Shown one piece after another: positions 9,784 through 19,112 of a stretch of DNA of 64,000 nt (its first letter is position 1; every line of letters starts with the position of its first letter). The notes under the pieces are model-generated. The model was not told the origin of the DNA. It was given only the letters and a program-made list of their open reading frames with translations, and did not search any database. This DNA is from Zasmidium citrigriseum. Taxonomy: Eukaryota > Ascomycota > Dothideomycetes > Mycosphaerellales > Mycosphaerellaceae. The translations under genes were made by a program, and so were the position numbers. The DNA is taken from the NCBI GenBank assembly GCA_002786025.1, contig NHNW01000004.1, positions 806,001-870,000 on the forward strand, written 5' to 3'.

Positions 9784-10021
9784 TCTGATGATGCTGCACG
9801 TGAAGACGCGTGCAGATGCAAAAGTACAGTGAAAGTAGTCGAGTGCTTCCTTCGGCGTCTTTGCGGCGTTCGGGGGTCCGCTTCCAACGGTCTCACCCGA
9901 CTGCTCATCCCAACAACACCTCACCTTTTCCTGTGCCTCCTCTGGGCGACTCCGCGCTGCCATTGCTGCTCCAATCCGCACATTTGAGCAGAGAGCGTCT
10001 TTTCCGTGATTCTCTGCAGAA
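9784..10021. promoter_or_regulatory. Divergent promoter, TMEM223-like / PDX1
   Basis: The two start codons face away from each other across 238 bp. Both genes encode mitochondrial proteins, so a shared bidirectional promoter is likely. No specific factor site was assigned. Confidence 0.55.
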
Positions 10022-11352
10022 ATGGCGGGTGTCGTCAACACTGCCCGGCTCTCTGCCCGCATCGCGAGCAGATATGCTCCCCGATATGTTTCCCGCAGAG
10101 GTATGGAGATGTGAAGGCAGTGGTTGAAGAGAGGACACATCCTGATGATTTCCCAGGCTTCCAGGTCTCTGCGCAAGACCGCGCAGCCCAAAACTACCCA
10201 ATGCCGGCCCTTTCCCCCACCATGACCGAAGGAAACATTGCGAGCTGGAGAATCAAAGAGGGAGAGTCATTCTCCGCCGGAGACGTGCTACTGGAAATCG
10301 AGACCGACAAGGCGACCATGGATGTGGAGGCACAGGATGACGGCATTCTCATGAAGATCACGAAGCAGGACGGTGCAAAAGGCGTCAAGGTCGGAGAAAG
10401 GATAGCGGTGACTGCAGAGCCCGGAGACGATGTGAGCAGTATGGAGATGCCTGCAGAGGACAGCAGCGCGAGCCAGGGTCAGAAGGAGTCAAAGGGTGCT
10501 GAAGAGACGAAGGTGAAGGGGACGCAGGAGAAGGCACCGGAGCGACAACAGGAATCGCAAAGCGATGCGAAGCAGGGTGGAACTGTGCAGAAGCAGAAAT
10601 ACCCTCTATATCCATCGGTGGAGACCCTCCTACACCAGAATGGACTTTCTTCGGCAGACGCAGAGAAAATTCCGGCTACTGGACCTCAAGGACGGATATT
10701 GAAGGGAGATGTTCTGGCATACCTGGGTAAGATCAACAAGGAATATCCGGCAGAATCTTCAGCTCGATTGGAGAAGCTGTCGCATCTGGATCTATCCAAT
10801 ATTCAACTGGCGAAGAAGGCAGAGGCCAAGCCAGAGCAGTCCAAGCCAGCAGCACCGGTTGAGGAGATTCCTCAGGAGACAGAGATTGCCATCCCTATCA
10901 GCCTCTCGTCTGTCATTGCCACGCAGAAGCGGGTACAAGACACGCTCGGCATCTTCCTTCCACTCTCGACCTTCATCGCCCGCGCATCAGAACTTGCCAA
11001 CGACGATCTCCCCATCAACAAGAACCGCAAACCGACTGCGGACGACCTCTTCAACTCAGTTCTTGGCCTGGATCAGGTGCCAAAGAGCAGCAGAGGCCAT
11101 TTCTTCCCCAACATTCAGGGCATCACGCCAGCACCTATCCCAGCCCGATCAACCAAGAAACCCGACATCATTGATATGCTGGCACCAAAACAGGCCAAGG
11201 CTCCGAGGCCCATCCCAGTGGCACCAGGAATCTCTGCTTCGAACAACATCTTTTCCGTAGTTGCACAGGCTGGCGAGGAGACCCGGGCCACGGAATACCT
11301 CGAGCGGATGAAGCTCGCGTTGGAGCAGGAGCCTGGCAGGTTGGTTTTGTAG
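10022..11352 (+). CDS. PDX1: Pyruvate dehydrogenase complex protein X (E3-binding protein)
   Basis: Exons 10022..10100 and 10157..11352 give 424 aa. The 56-nt intron (GTATGG donor, CTGAT branch) joins a presequence (MAGVVNTARLSARIASRYA) to GFQVSAQ before the lipoyl domain. The lipoyl domain spans residues 40-115, with the lipoylated lysine expected at Lys78 in IETDKAT. A charged Ala/Pro/Gln linker follows, then the peripheral E3-binding domain (YPSVETLLHQNG...GPQGRILKGDVLAYL) at about residues 175-215. The catalytic acyltransferase core with its HxxxDG motif is absent, which separates PDX1 from the E2 subunit. It tethers dihydrolipoamide dehydrogenase to the PDH core in the mitochondrial matrix. 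Length is close to yeast Pdx1. Confidence 0.9.
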
Positions 11353-11527
11353 AAGGACCTCGGTTTTCGGAGGGCATGAAGCGCGGAGTTTGGGTAGAGC
11401 ATATCGTCGACAGCTCGAGAGCGTGTATCATAGCGCAGTTCAGCAAGCATTCCTCTTTTGTCCCATCCACCAAAAGGGTTGTACCCCAGTCAGTGATGGT
11501 AACTTCGTTCCATCGTTGATCCAGCCC

Positions 11528-12277
11528 TCATCGCCATCCTCCAACCCTTCCCTCGTCCCAACGGCCCTTTCTCTCCCTCCGCAGAAATGCTACCTTTCTT
11601 GCTTCTTTCACCCGCCTCACAAAGTCTCCAACTTCCCTATCAGATGCCACACCATCCTCTTCCAACCAACTCTCCTCCACACCCCTCACAAGCAACTCTT
11701 GCTCCTGTACGCTTGCATTAAGCCTCTGATACAAAGCCATGGGACTGAAGTCCCGCAACGCGTCTTCCGTCTCGCTGATCTTCGTCCTATGCTGCTGTTC
11801 CAGAGCTCGCAGCGCGAGTAATCGCGATTGCGTCCGTTCGCGGAGAGTACTCAGACGGTTCTCTAGTTCGAGTGTTGAATTCGCCAGAGATAAGTTCGAG
11901 TTAATCAGAGGCGTGAGATATGATTCCGAAGCTGATATCGCGGGGTGTGTGGTTTCTGGATTTGAGAGATAGGCGGTTTGGAGCGCGGGTGTTGAGAGGA
12001 AGTGGTGCAGGTCTTGGGTTGTTTTGTCTTTGAAGCTTTCGGGGAGCCAGGTGCTTTCTATTGCGGGGATTGAGGGTTGGAGTTGGTGCTGTTGGTGGTA
12101 GGCGGATTGGCTGCCATCTAGCTCGGAGGGTTCATTCTGCGGTGGAGGTGGTGGGAGGGGAGGGCCTCTGGCGGGTGTTGAGGAGCCGGAGGGTTTGGGC
12201 GGCGGGGCGGGCGGTGTTGAGGAGTAGGATGGGAGGGTTTGAGGTTGCGGCGAGTAGATGTGCGGCGTGTAGGACAT
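11528..12277 (-). CDS. VPS37: ESCRT-I subunit Vps37 (Mod(r) domain)
   Basis: A single exon beginning MSYTPHIYSPQ, 249 aa. Residues 1-75 are Pro/Gln/Ser-rich with polyproline runs. The Mod(r) domain occupies residues 100-235: STPALQTAYLSNPETTHPAI, then a long charged helix (LELENRLSTLRERTQSRLLAL) and the helical hairpin ending FVRRVKEARKVAFLRRERK. Vps37 is the coiled-coil stalk partner of Vps23/Tsg101 and Vps28 in ESCRT-I, sorting ubiquitinated cargo into multivesicular bodies. The frame is open further upstream, but that part lacks family character, and the chosen ATG matches the usual start. It is divergent from the TMF gene across 275 bp. Confidence 0.82.
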   Translation of the reverse strand: MSYTPHIYSPQPQTLPSYSSTPPAPPPKPSGSSTPARGPPLPPPPPQNEPSELDGSQSAYHQQHQLQPSIPAIESTWLPESFKDKTTQDLHHFLSTPALQTAYLSNPETTHPAISASESYLTPLINSNLSLANSTLELENRLSTLRERTQSRLLALRALEQQHRTKISETEDALRDFSPMALYQRLNASVQEQELLVRGVEESWLEEDGVASDREVGDFVRRVKEARKVAFLRRERKGRWDEGRVGGWR

Positions 12278-12552
12278 TGTCGCTGTCACATGTCGGTGGA
12301 GTTGTTGGCTAGCTTGGGTGGGTGAGTGAGTGAGTGAGGTGGAGTGAGGCATCCCCACATGGCTGACGACGTTGTTCCTGGCTGGTCGGCCTGCCACCTT
12401 TACCTGTACCACCACTTTCACGATCTCTTAATTCTGCGATGCCATACTACCGACGCGCCCGATAGCACATGCTCTGCGATGCGGCGTCGTAAGAAAGGAC
12501 AACAGCGCGTGCATTTTCGACACTCCGAACAGACACGCTCGAAACCGCGGCC
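12278..12552. promoter_or_regulatory. Divergent promoter, VPS37 / TMF
   Basis: 275 bp between head-to-head start codons of two membrane-traffic genes. It contains a short GTGA-type repeat near 12320. No factor site assigned. Confidence 0.5.
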
Positions 12553-15171
12553 ATGAGCAACCAGAAGAAGGGCGGATGGGGCTCCGTCTTCTCCAGTGCC
12601 ATCACGAACCTCGAGTCGCGTCTAGATGGTATTCTCGCTGACGAGAATGAGATTGCGGCCAAAGAGCGCGCCGTGGAACAGGCTAAAGCGAATCGACCGC
12701 GAACGAATTCAGGACGTCTGGCCGCTGGGTCTTCAAGTGCGTCCGCTGTAGGCTCTCGAGATGCTTCGAGGACGAGAGTCAATGATCGATTGGCAGAGCG
12801 ATTGGCGAAGGCTACGGAGAAGAAGCCTCCATCTCGTGTGTCAACACCGGTGAACGATGCGGGCAGTGCCAGAAATAGCGGCGAGACGAAGCGCTCTTTG
12901 GATGTTCCGAGATCTGTGCCAGATATTGAGATAGAGAAGGCTACAGCCGACGAGGCGGATACTCAACAATCGGAGGCCAATGAACATGATGCGGACAAGC
13001 CTGCGATTGAAGAGCCAGCAGCGCTGTCTGCTTCAACACTTCCTATAAATCCAGCTAGGGTATCTGTCGACAGCTCACGACCTTCTATTGAAATCACGAG
13101 CGAGGATGCGTCTGCTCGACCTTCATCAGACATTCCCAATGGCGACCAGTCGGGCAAGAACTCGAGCGAACTCCAGTCCGAAATGGATCAGATGCAGTCA
13201 GACTACCAAAAAGCTGAGACTCAGCGGCAAGAAGAGATGCATGTCTACTTGGAACGGATAGATGCACTGCAGGCGAAGCTCACATATCTGGCTAAAGAGA
13301 CGGTTGCTGCAGCCAAGGAGGCGAATGCTTCTGCCGCGTCTGGTAGCTTGGAGAAGCAAGTGGCTGAGAAAGATGAGAAGATCGCGCTTCTGATGGAGGA
13401 AGGCGAGAAGCTGAGCAAGACGGAGATGAAGCATTTGCAGACCATCAAGAAACTTCGAACGAAGGCCACAGAGGATGAGAAAGCTCAGGCTGAACTGAAG
13501 AAGAAGCTAGAGCGCGCTGAAAAGTCAGATGCAGATCTGAAAGCCAAGTTGAGAAGGGCAGAGAGTGCCGAGCGACAGGCGAATGAGAAGCTGAAGCAGG
13601 TTGCAGCCATCGAGAAACAGGTCGAGGAGTTGCGCGTAGATCGCGAGAATGCGGCAGAATTGGTTCGAAACCTAACTACACAATTGAAGGAAACCAAAGA
13701 ACAAGCCGCAAAAGCAGAGAAAGAAGCTGCCAGCAAAGCTTCGGAGGCGGGTCAGGGCAAGATAGCGGATCTGGAGAACGAGCTCGAAGATGCACAGATT
13801 GAGAAGAAGCTTGCTGAGGACAGAGCAGCAGCTGAGATCAAGAAAGCCAAAGAGGAAGCCCAGAGGCAGCTCGAGCGTTTCAATGTGCGGGAGCTGGAGC
13901 TGAAGAATGAGGTCTCCGGTCTGGAATCTCGTCTTGAAGCGATGCGAGCTCGTGCGGAAGAAGCAAGTGCCAGCTCCGGTGGCGCCGGAGAAGGTGAGAG
14001 CAGTGTCAAGTTACTACGACAAGTTGAGACTCTCCAGCAGCAGTACTCTCTAGCGAAGGGCAACTGGGAGACCATCGAAGGCTCGCTGAATGCTCGGGTT
14101 GCTGCGCTGGAGAAGGAGAGGGATGAGGCCAGCAAGCGAGAGAGTGATGCTAGGAAGAAAGCGAGGGAGATTGCCACGAAGTCTCGAAAAGCTGAAGAGG
14201 AGTTGGAGAGCCATGTCGACAAGATGAAGGGTCTGGAACAGGAATTGAGAAATCACCAGGAGCAAGTCAACACTTTGACTGCCAAACTCGAGCAAGCCGA
14301 GACAGCACGCGCGGACGCAAAGGCGGATCTCGACAGACAGCGCAAAGTCTGGGACGCTGAGATCTCGCAGCGTGTGGAAGAAGAGAAACTCAGATGGAGG
14401 CGAGAACGTGGCTCGAATGCGAACACTCTGGGTTCGCCACGTGCTGAATCTCATGCCACATTTGCACGAAAGGGCTCGGGAACAGACCTCGCCCACCGCA
14501 AGACGCTGTCAAGGCTCGCATCTCACGATCTCGGCAGCCTGAATACGGATCGACCTTCGAGCCGGCGCAGCTCAGTGATGCCTACGCCTTCCTCTGCTCG
14601 CGCTCTGGCAACACCTACCGAACCCTCACCCTCGATCAGCAGGCGAGAATCCTCCTTATCCTTCGAGCATCACAACATGCCCCCAACCCCCTCAATCGAA
14701 ATCGACAATCGGATTAGCGAAGCCGGCGACTTCGACGACCACTCCTCACCGCAACGCACCATCAACGACCTCGTCAGCACATCCACGGCCGCCCCAGGCG
14801 CCGGCCCCTCCGTCCAACTCGTCGAACGCATGTCCTCGCTAGTCCGCAAACTCGAATCCGAAAAGGCCTCCTTCAAAGACGAACTCAGCCGTCTGAGTGC
14901 CCAAAGAGACGACGCGAGGAATGAAGTCGTCGCGCTGATGAGAGAGGTTGAGGAGAAGAGGGGCAGTGAGACGAAGACGGTCGAGTTAGAGAAGGAGATG
15001 GAGGCGCTGAAGGGGAGGTATAATGCTAGTTTGGAGATGTTGGGGGAGAGGGAGGAGGAGGTCGAGGAGTTGAAGAGTGATGTGGCTGAGTTGAAGAGGA
15101 TTTATCGGGAGTTGGTTGAGACGAAGGTTGGTGGTGGTGGTGGTGGTGGTGGTGGTGGGGAGAAGGGGTAG
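12553..15171 (+). CDS. Golgi coiled-coil protein, TMF/Sgm1-like (TATA-element modulatory factor)
   Basis: Single exon, 872 aa. The N-terminus MSNQKKGGWGSVFSSAITNL precedes a Ser/Thr-rich region to about residue 215. A continuous coiled coil runs over residues 215-615 (heptads rich in Lys, Glu, Ala). A Ser/Pro linker follows, then a C-terminal coiled coil of about 100 residues (VERMSSLVRKLESEKASFKD...EELKSDVAELKRIYRELVE) that matches the TMF TATA-binding/Rab6-binding domain. Despite the name, family members act as Golgi tethers that bind Rab6/Ypt6. The protein ends in a polyglycine run encoded by a (GGT)n microsatellite. No transmembrane segment is present, consistent with peripheral Golgi attachment. 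Confidence 0.8.
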   Translation: MSNQKKGGWGSVFSSAITNLESRLDGILADENEIAAKERAVEQAKANRPRTNSGRLAAGSSSASAVGSRDASRTRVNDRLAERLAKATEKKPPSRVSTPVNDAGSARNSGETKRSLDVPRSVPDIEIEKATADEADTQQSEANEHDADKPAIEEPAALSASTLPINPARVSVDSSRPSIEITSEDASARPSSDIPNGDQSGKNSSELQSEMDQMQSDYQKAETQRQEEMHVYLERIDALQAKLTYLAKETVAAAKEANASAASGSLEKQVAEKDEKIALLMEEGEKLSKTEMKHLQTIKKLRTKATEDEKAQAELKKKLERAEKSDADLKAKLRRAESAERQANEKLKQVAAIEKQVEELRVDRENAAELVRNLTTQLKETKEQAAKAEKEAASKASEAGQGKIADLENELEDAQIEKKLAEDRAAAEIKKAKEEAQRQLERFNVRELELKNEVSGLESRLEAMRARAEEASASSGGAGEGESSVKLLRQVETLQQQYSLAKGNWETIEGSLNARVAALEKERDEASKRESDARKKAREIATKSRKAEEELESHVDKMKGLEQELRNHQEQVNTLTAKLEQAETARADAKADLDRQRKVWDAEISQRVEEEKLRWRRERGSNANTLGSPRAESHATFARKGSGTDLAHRKTLSRLASHDLGSLNTDRPSSRRSSVMPTPSSARALATPTEPSPSISRRESSLSFEHHNMPPTPSIEIDNRISEAGDFDDHSSPQRTINDLVSTSTAAPGAGPSVQLVERMSSLVRKLESEKASFKDELSRLSAQRDDARNEVVALMREVEEKRGSETKTVELEKEMEALKGRYNASLEMLGEREEEVEELKSDVAELKRIYRELVETKVGGGGGGGGGGEKG
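15130..15156 (+). repeat. (GGT)9 microsatellite
   Basis: Nine uninterrupted GGT triplets encode the polyglycine tract just before the TMF stop codon. Length variation here would change only the number of terminal glycines. Confidence 0.9.
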
Positions 15172-15359
15172 GGGTATGTTTCGATGTATACATTTTGAAT
15201 TGATGAGTTGATGTGATAGGAACGAATGATGCGGACGAGCGACATCTGTCAAAGAAAGAGTTGTTGCCTCCCACTCTTCCAGCAACTATCTCCAATCCAC
15301 AGAAAGTCGCCACCACAACCTCTTAGTCGAATCGGCCCATTTCCCTTCCCTCAACACCC

Positions 15360-17240
15360 CGAAAATACAGACATCCGCTGGCGTCGGCCCATTTCCTCAC
15401 CACTCGCATCGATACACTAAAGCCCTCACAGAGCGTTGCAAAGAAGGATTTGAAGGATATGCACCGATATGCGACATTCCACTGGCGTCGGTCCATCTTC
15501 TTTCCACTCAAAGTCCTCGAAATGCAGAATCCTCACGGGGCATTTGAGAAAAGGATTTGCAGGATATGCACCGTTGACGTCGGCCTATTCTCTCACCATT
15601 CACATTTATCAAATGTCAAAACCCTCACGGCGCATTTCACTGAAGGATTTGAAGGATATGCACCGATATGCGACATTCCGTTGGTGTCCGTTTGGGAGCA
15701 ACGAATGAGGGAAGCTGAGTCGGTGGATTTCAGATTGGAGGAGAACAATGTGCCGATGTCGAAGAGAAGGAAATGACCCGATAGTAAAGGGAAGGAAGGG
15801 CGATATGCACCGAAAGTGGCAATTCGCTAGCGTTCGGTCTGGATGAACGAATGAGAGTGGGAGTTTTGTCGGTGCATTTCTGCAGAGGATGAAATGCACC
15901 GAGAGGATATGCACCGAACGCAGCCTTCCATTGGCGTCCGTCACGAAAGGACGAATTGAGCCCCCCGGCGTTCTTCACATCGAATCACATCAAACAAGAA
16001 TGAAATGCACCGATGCGACATCCCACTGGCGTCCGAAGTCTAAAGACCAACAGCAAGTCTGGATCGGTGTATATTTTCTTTGGACGTCGGGGTCATTTCT
16101 GCAGAGGATCAAATGCACCGAGAGGATATGCACCGAAAGTGGCTTTCCACTAGCGTCCGTTCTTAGAGAACGAATGGACGATCTGTATCGGTGTATTTTC
16201 GTAGACGTCGGTCTGTTCGGTCGGTTTTGCGAAGGATGAAATGCACCGATGCTTTGAAGGAAGAGGAGGATGTGCACCGAAAGTGGCTTTCCACTGGCGT
16301 CCGTTCTTGAAAGGCGAATTAGCAGATGAATTTGATCGGGTGGTTTCTTTCAGCGAATCGTCGTTGTAGAGCATGAAATGCACCGATGCGACATCCCTTT
16401 GGCGTCCGAAGTTGAGAAACGAATTGGGCGGTTTGCGTCGGTGTGTTTCTTGTCGGGTCATTCTTGCAAAGGATCAAATGCACCGATGCTCTGAAGGATT
16501 GCGAGTATATGCACCGAGAACGACATGCCGCTGGTGTCCGTCTAACAAGAACAAATCGAAGACCACGAAGTCCGTCGGCCTTATGTTCAACGAATCATCT
16601 TTATAGCGAGCGAAATGCGCCGATGCGACATCCCACTCGCGCCCGAATTCGAGTGACGAGTAAGGAGGCGGTTTGGATCGGTGTATTTCTTTCAATGTCG
16701 GGCCATTTCTACAATGCATCAGAGGGCGACGATATGCACCGAGAACGACATCCACTGGCGTCCGTCGTCGAGGCACGAATGCGGCCCTCTTCTTGGTCGA
16801 GAAGCTCGTTTGTCTGCCTCCTATCCAGTCATCTTTGCAGCGACTGAAATGCACCGACGCGATATCCCACTGGTGTCCGGATCGAGCTGTCGAATGAGAT
16901 GAATTCAGTCGGTGTATTTCTATGGATGTTGGGCTCGTCGGGGCATTTCAGAATGCACTAGAGGGAGGAGATATGCACCGAGAGCGACATCCACTGGTGT
17001 CCGCCTTCGAGGAACGAGTTGGAGAGGTTCTTGCTGCGGTGAACCAACGTAAAGGCGTCTTAAGGAAATGCACCGATGCGGTCTTCCACTGGCGTCCGTT
17101 CTGGAGTTGCCAACGGCAATGCCCCTGTCCTGACTTGAAGTCGGGGTGTTTCTGCTAGAGAAGAGGGAATGGACCGATTGTTGGAGGGAGTTGGAGGATA
17201 TGCACCGGGAGATTGTGCTCCACAGGTGTTGGTTCTATGA
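15360..17240. repeat. Complex non-coding tandem array with conserved 33-bp core
   Basis: About fifteen copies of a core recur: ATGCACCGA, then about 7-9 variable bases, then TCCACTGGCGTCCG. Full cores start at 15459, 15658, 15805, 15909, 16005, 16128, 16271, 16378, 16509, 16615, 16734, 16849, 16973 and 17068; short or degenerate ones at 15566, 15894, 16113, 16241, 16478 and 17200. Cores are spaced about 95-145 bp and the intervening sequence is largely unrelated, apart from weak CGAAT and TCGGGCATTTCT boxes. From about 15.9 kb alternate cores pair into a dimer of about 235 bp. Inverted partial copies (TCGGTGTATTTC) begin at 15869, 16064, 16188, 16438, 16678 and 16909. Core lengths vary by non-multiples of three, so it is not a coding repeat. 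At the left end (15.36-15.7 kb) the unit is about 100 bp and also includes a CCCTCAC box. Function unknown. Confidence 0.88.
15869..15902. repeat. Perfect 12-bp inverted repeat (hairpin) in the array
   Basis: TCGGTGCATTTC at 15869-15880 and GAAATGCACCGA at 15891-15902 are exact reverse complements separated by 10 nt. Both arms are versions of the array core, one inverted. Confidence 0.92.
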
Positions 17241-18353
17241 CAAGCAATGGAGACTACTGCACTTCGTAGAACCGTTGCCCTCCTGGGTCCGATCGCTTTG
17301 GAGACGTTCCGACGTTGACGGATATTGCTCCACGTGGACTTGCTACGACAACAACTCAAGCGTTGATGAAGACGGTTCTAGGCCGATTGGAATTTGGTGA
17401 CATGATATGCTATGAGGAATTGATAGCCGTTGTCACAGACATGCTTGATTCGTTTCATTCTTCTTATGCTCATGATTCGGACATCGATAGAACTCTAGAA
17501 AGGACAGACCACAGGGCAGGACAGATTCAGTCGTCTTCTCGTGTTCGTCATGCATCGTGTAATCATGCCAGAAACTGGATGAACTCCCACATCGTTCCTT
17601 TTGACGGCTGTTCATGATTCATATGTCTGGTCCAATACACTAGCGGCCTTCATAAAGCGTGCGTGCCCGTTTCATGGTGACAGCGAAGCGCCGATCGACG
17701 TTCTTCGAGACAGGTCGCTTCTGATGTACTGCTAATCCTTTTCAATGCTCCTAGTGTTCTCCCAAAGCCTTCTTGCAACGTTGGTTTCGATCCTCGCGTG
17801 TCAAAATCAATGTGCGGAACTTCGACCGGCTGAGTAGTCATTCTCTTCAAATGTCAAAACCGAGAACGTCGATGCTGGAGATTCTGGCTTGATCCAGTAG
17901 GCTTTTGTTGCTTTTCAGACGTTCTCAGGCTTCGAAAGATAAGGGTACTTCATGTTGTAGTTGCTTGATCTGCTGTGGAGGTGGACCAATGTCAGAACTC
18001 CATAGGCCTATGTCTGAGGGCAATTTACAAAAGAACAGTTGCTAGGTGTTAAAGCAGGCTTTGCTGGTGATAGATAGGTTCCAATCGAAGCATAACAAGA
18101 AGCCAGCAACAGTGCAAGAGACTTGTCTGTATGAATATGACCCCTTGTACCAAATCAGCCCAAAAAATTTGAAAACGTCTCTACAACGAGGTTTTCTCGA
18201 AACAAGTAGTGTCCAGCTAGACTTAGATCAATTCTAGATGCATGTACAGCTTCATAACAGTTATCAAAACGACAGTAGTGGCGCAAAAAGATGCTCTGAG
18301 GAGCCAGAGAACAAATCCTCCTCGGAAGGACGTCGAAGGCAAAAAAATTCACC
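17241..18353. other. Intergenic, no gene seen
   Basis: Beyond the last degenerate array copy the sequence has no convincing coding stretch and becomes more AT-rich towards the tRNA-Ser gene. Confidence 0.5.
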
Positions 18354-18373
18354 GATGATGTCATGACATCATC
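18354..18373. repeat. Perfect 20-bp palindrome
   Basis: GATGATGTCATGACATCATC reads the same on both strands. It contains two overlapping TGATGTCA-type sites resembling bZIP (ATF/CREB) half-site arrangements, and lies about 30 bp beyond the 3' end of tRNA-Ser. It could equally be a cruciform or terminator-like structure. Function is inferred only. Confidence 0.6.
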
Positions 18374-18402
18374 AACAGTATATGTTGGGCGCATCCAAAT
18401 TA

Positions 18403-18527
18403 CGACAAAGGCAGGATTCGAACCTACGCCCCCGAAGGGAATTGATCTCGAGATGCTGGTCTCAAGAGAAAGTTGTTCTCAAGAGGGCAATTCTAGTCAA
18501 TCGCAGTAACCACTTTGCTACTTTGCC
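18403..18527 (-). tRNA. tRNA-Ser (AGA) with 44-nt intron
   Basis: On the minus strand acceptor GGCAAAG pairs with CTTTGTC (one G-U pair); the discriminator is G. The anticodon stem ATTGA/TCAAT encloses CTAGAA, giving anticodon AGA at 18494-18492. The intron 18490..18447 (44 nt) sits one base 3' of the anticodon. A long class-II variable arm (CCCTTCGGGG) follows, then the T arm GTAGG-TTCGAAT-CCTGC. The long variable arm and the AGA anticodon identify serine. Confidence 0.9.
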
Positions 18528-19112
18528 TGACGATTTCTAGCGCTGATTGGATGACAGACAAGCTCAAATTGTCGTATATAACCTTTGACAAAAGCCACAG
18601 GGCGCCACAGCGTCCCCTGGAGCAGAAAATTTCATATATGACCCAAAACAATGCCACACAACGCCACTGAACCTCTAAAACTCTCACAACTTCAGCGGAG
18701 CTTTGTAACTACCCGGACAACATCCTCTCCAAGCCACAAGTCCGTACGATAAGAATTGCGAAAATGGTGAAAGGTTGAAGGAGGCTCTGTGTGGGGGCGC
18801 TAGCGCGGCTGCCCCAAATAGGCAACTGTTGGCCTATCGATCCAGGACCAACGAAACACTTTACAGACTTGATCTTTGCATGCTATGTATCTCTTCTATC
18901 ATCTCAAAATTATCGCACCACCGCTCCGTCGATTATTGGGCTGATCAGGCTGTGAACATCATCAGGTGAGGTTGAACGCCAAGACTTCGGATTGGTGCCT
19001 TGATGCCTTACGACCAGCAACCCATCGCAACATCAACATCGTTCTCGCCATTCAGCAAACACCACGGCCATCAAAATAGGACTTCATTGCGACATCTTGA
19101 CACTCCGGAATC
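18528..19112. other. Intergenic, promoter side of DHODH
   Basis: No supported gene. It contains upstream sequence of the tRNA-Ser gene and the presumed DHODH promoter. Confidence 0.5.

Noticed and set aside
9784..10191. N-terminal extension of the TMEM223-like frame
   Set aside because: It overlaps the first exons of PDX1 on the other strand and lacks presequence or family similarity; an internal ATG before a good presequence is preferred.
15889..16847. Peptide-coding repeats (MKCTD..., MHRER...) read from the array
   Set aside because: Frames shift between units because core and unit lengths are not multiples of three; stops interrupt every frame.
15360..17240. CRISPR array
   Set aside because: Cores of about 33 bp with variable spacers recall CRISPR, but spacing is irregular, cores vary, units include inverted copies, and the window is eukaryotic.
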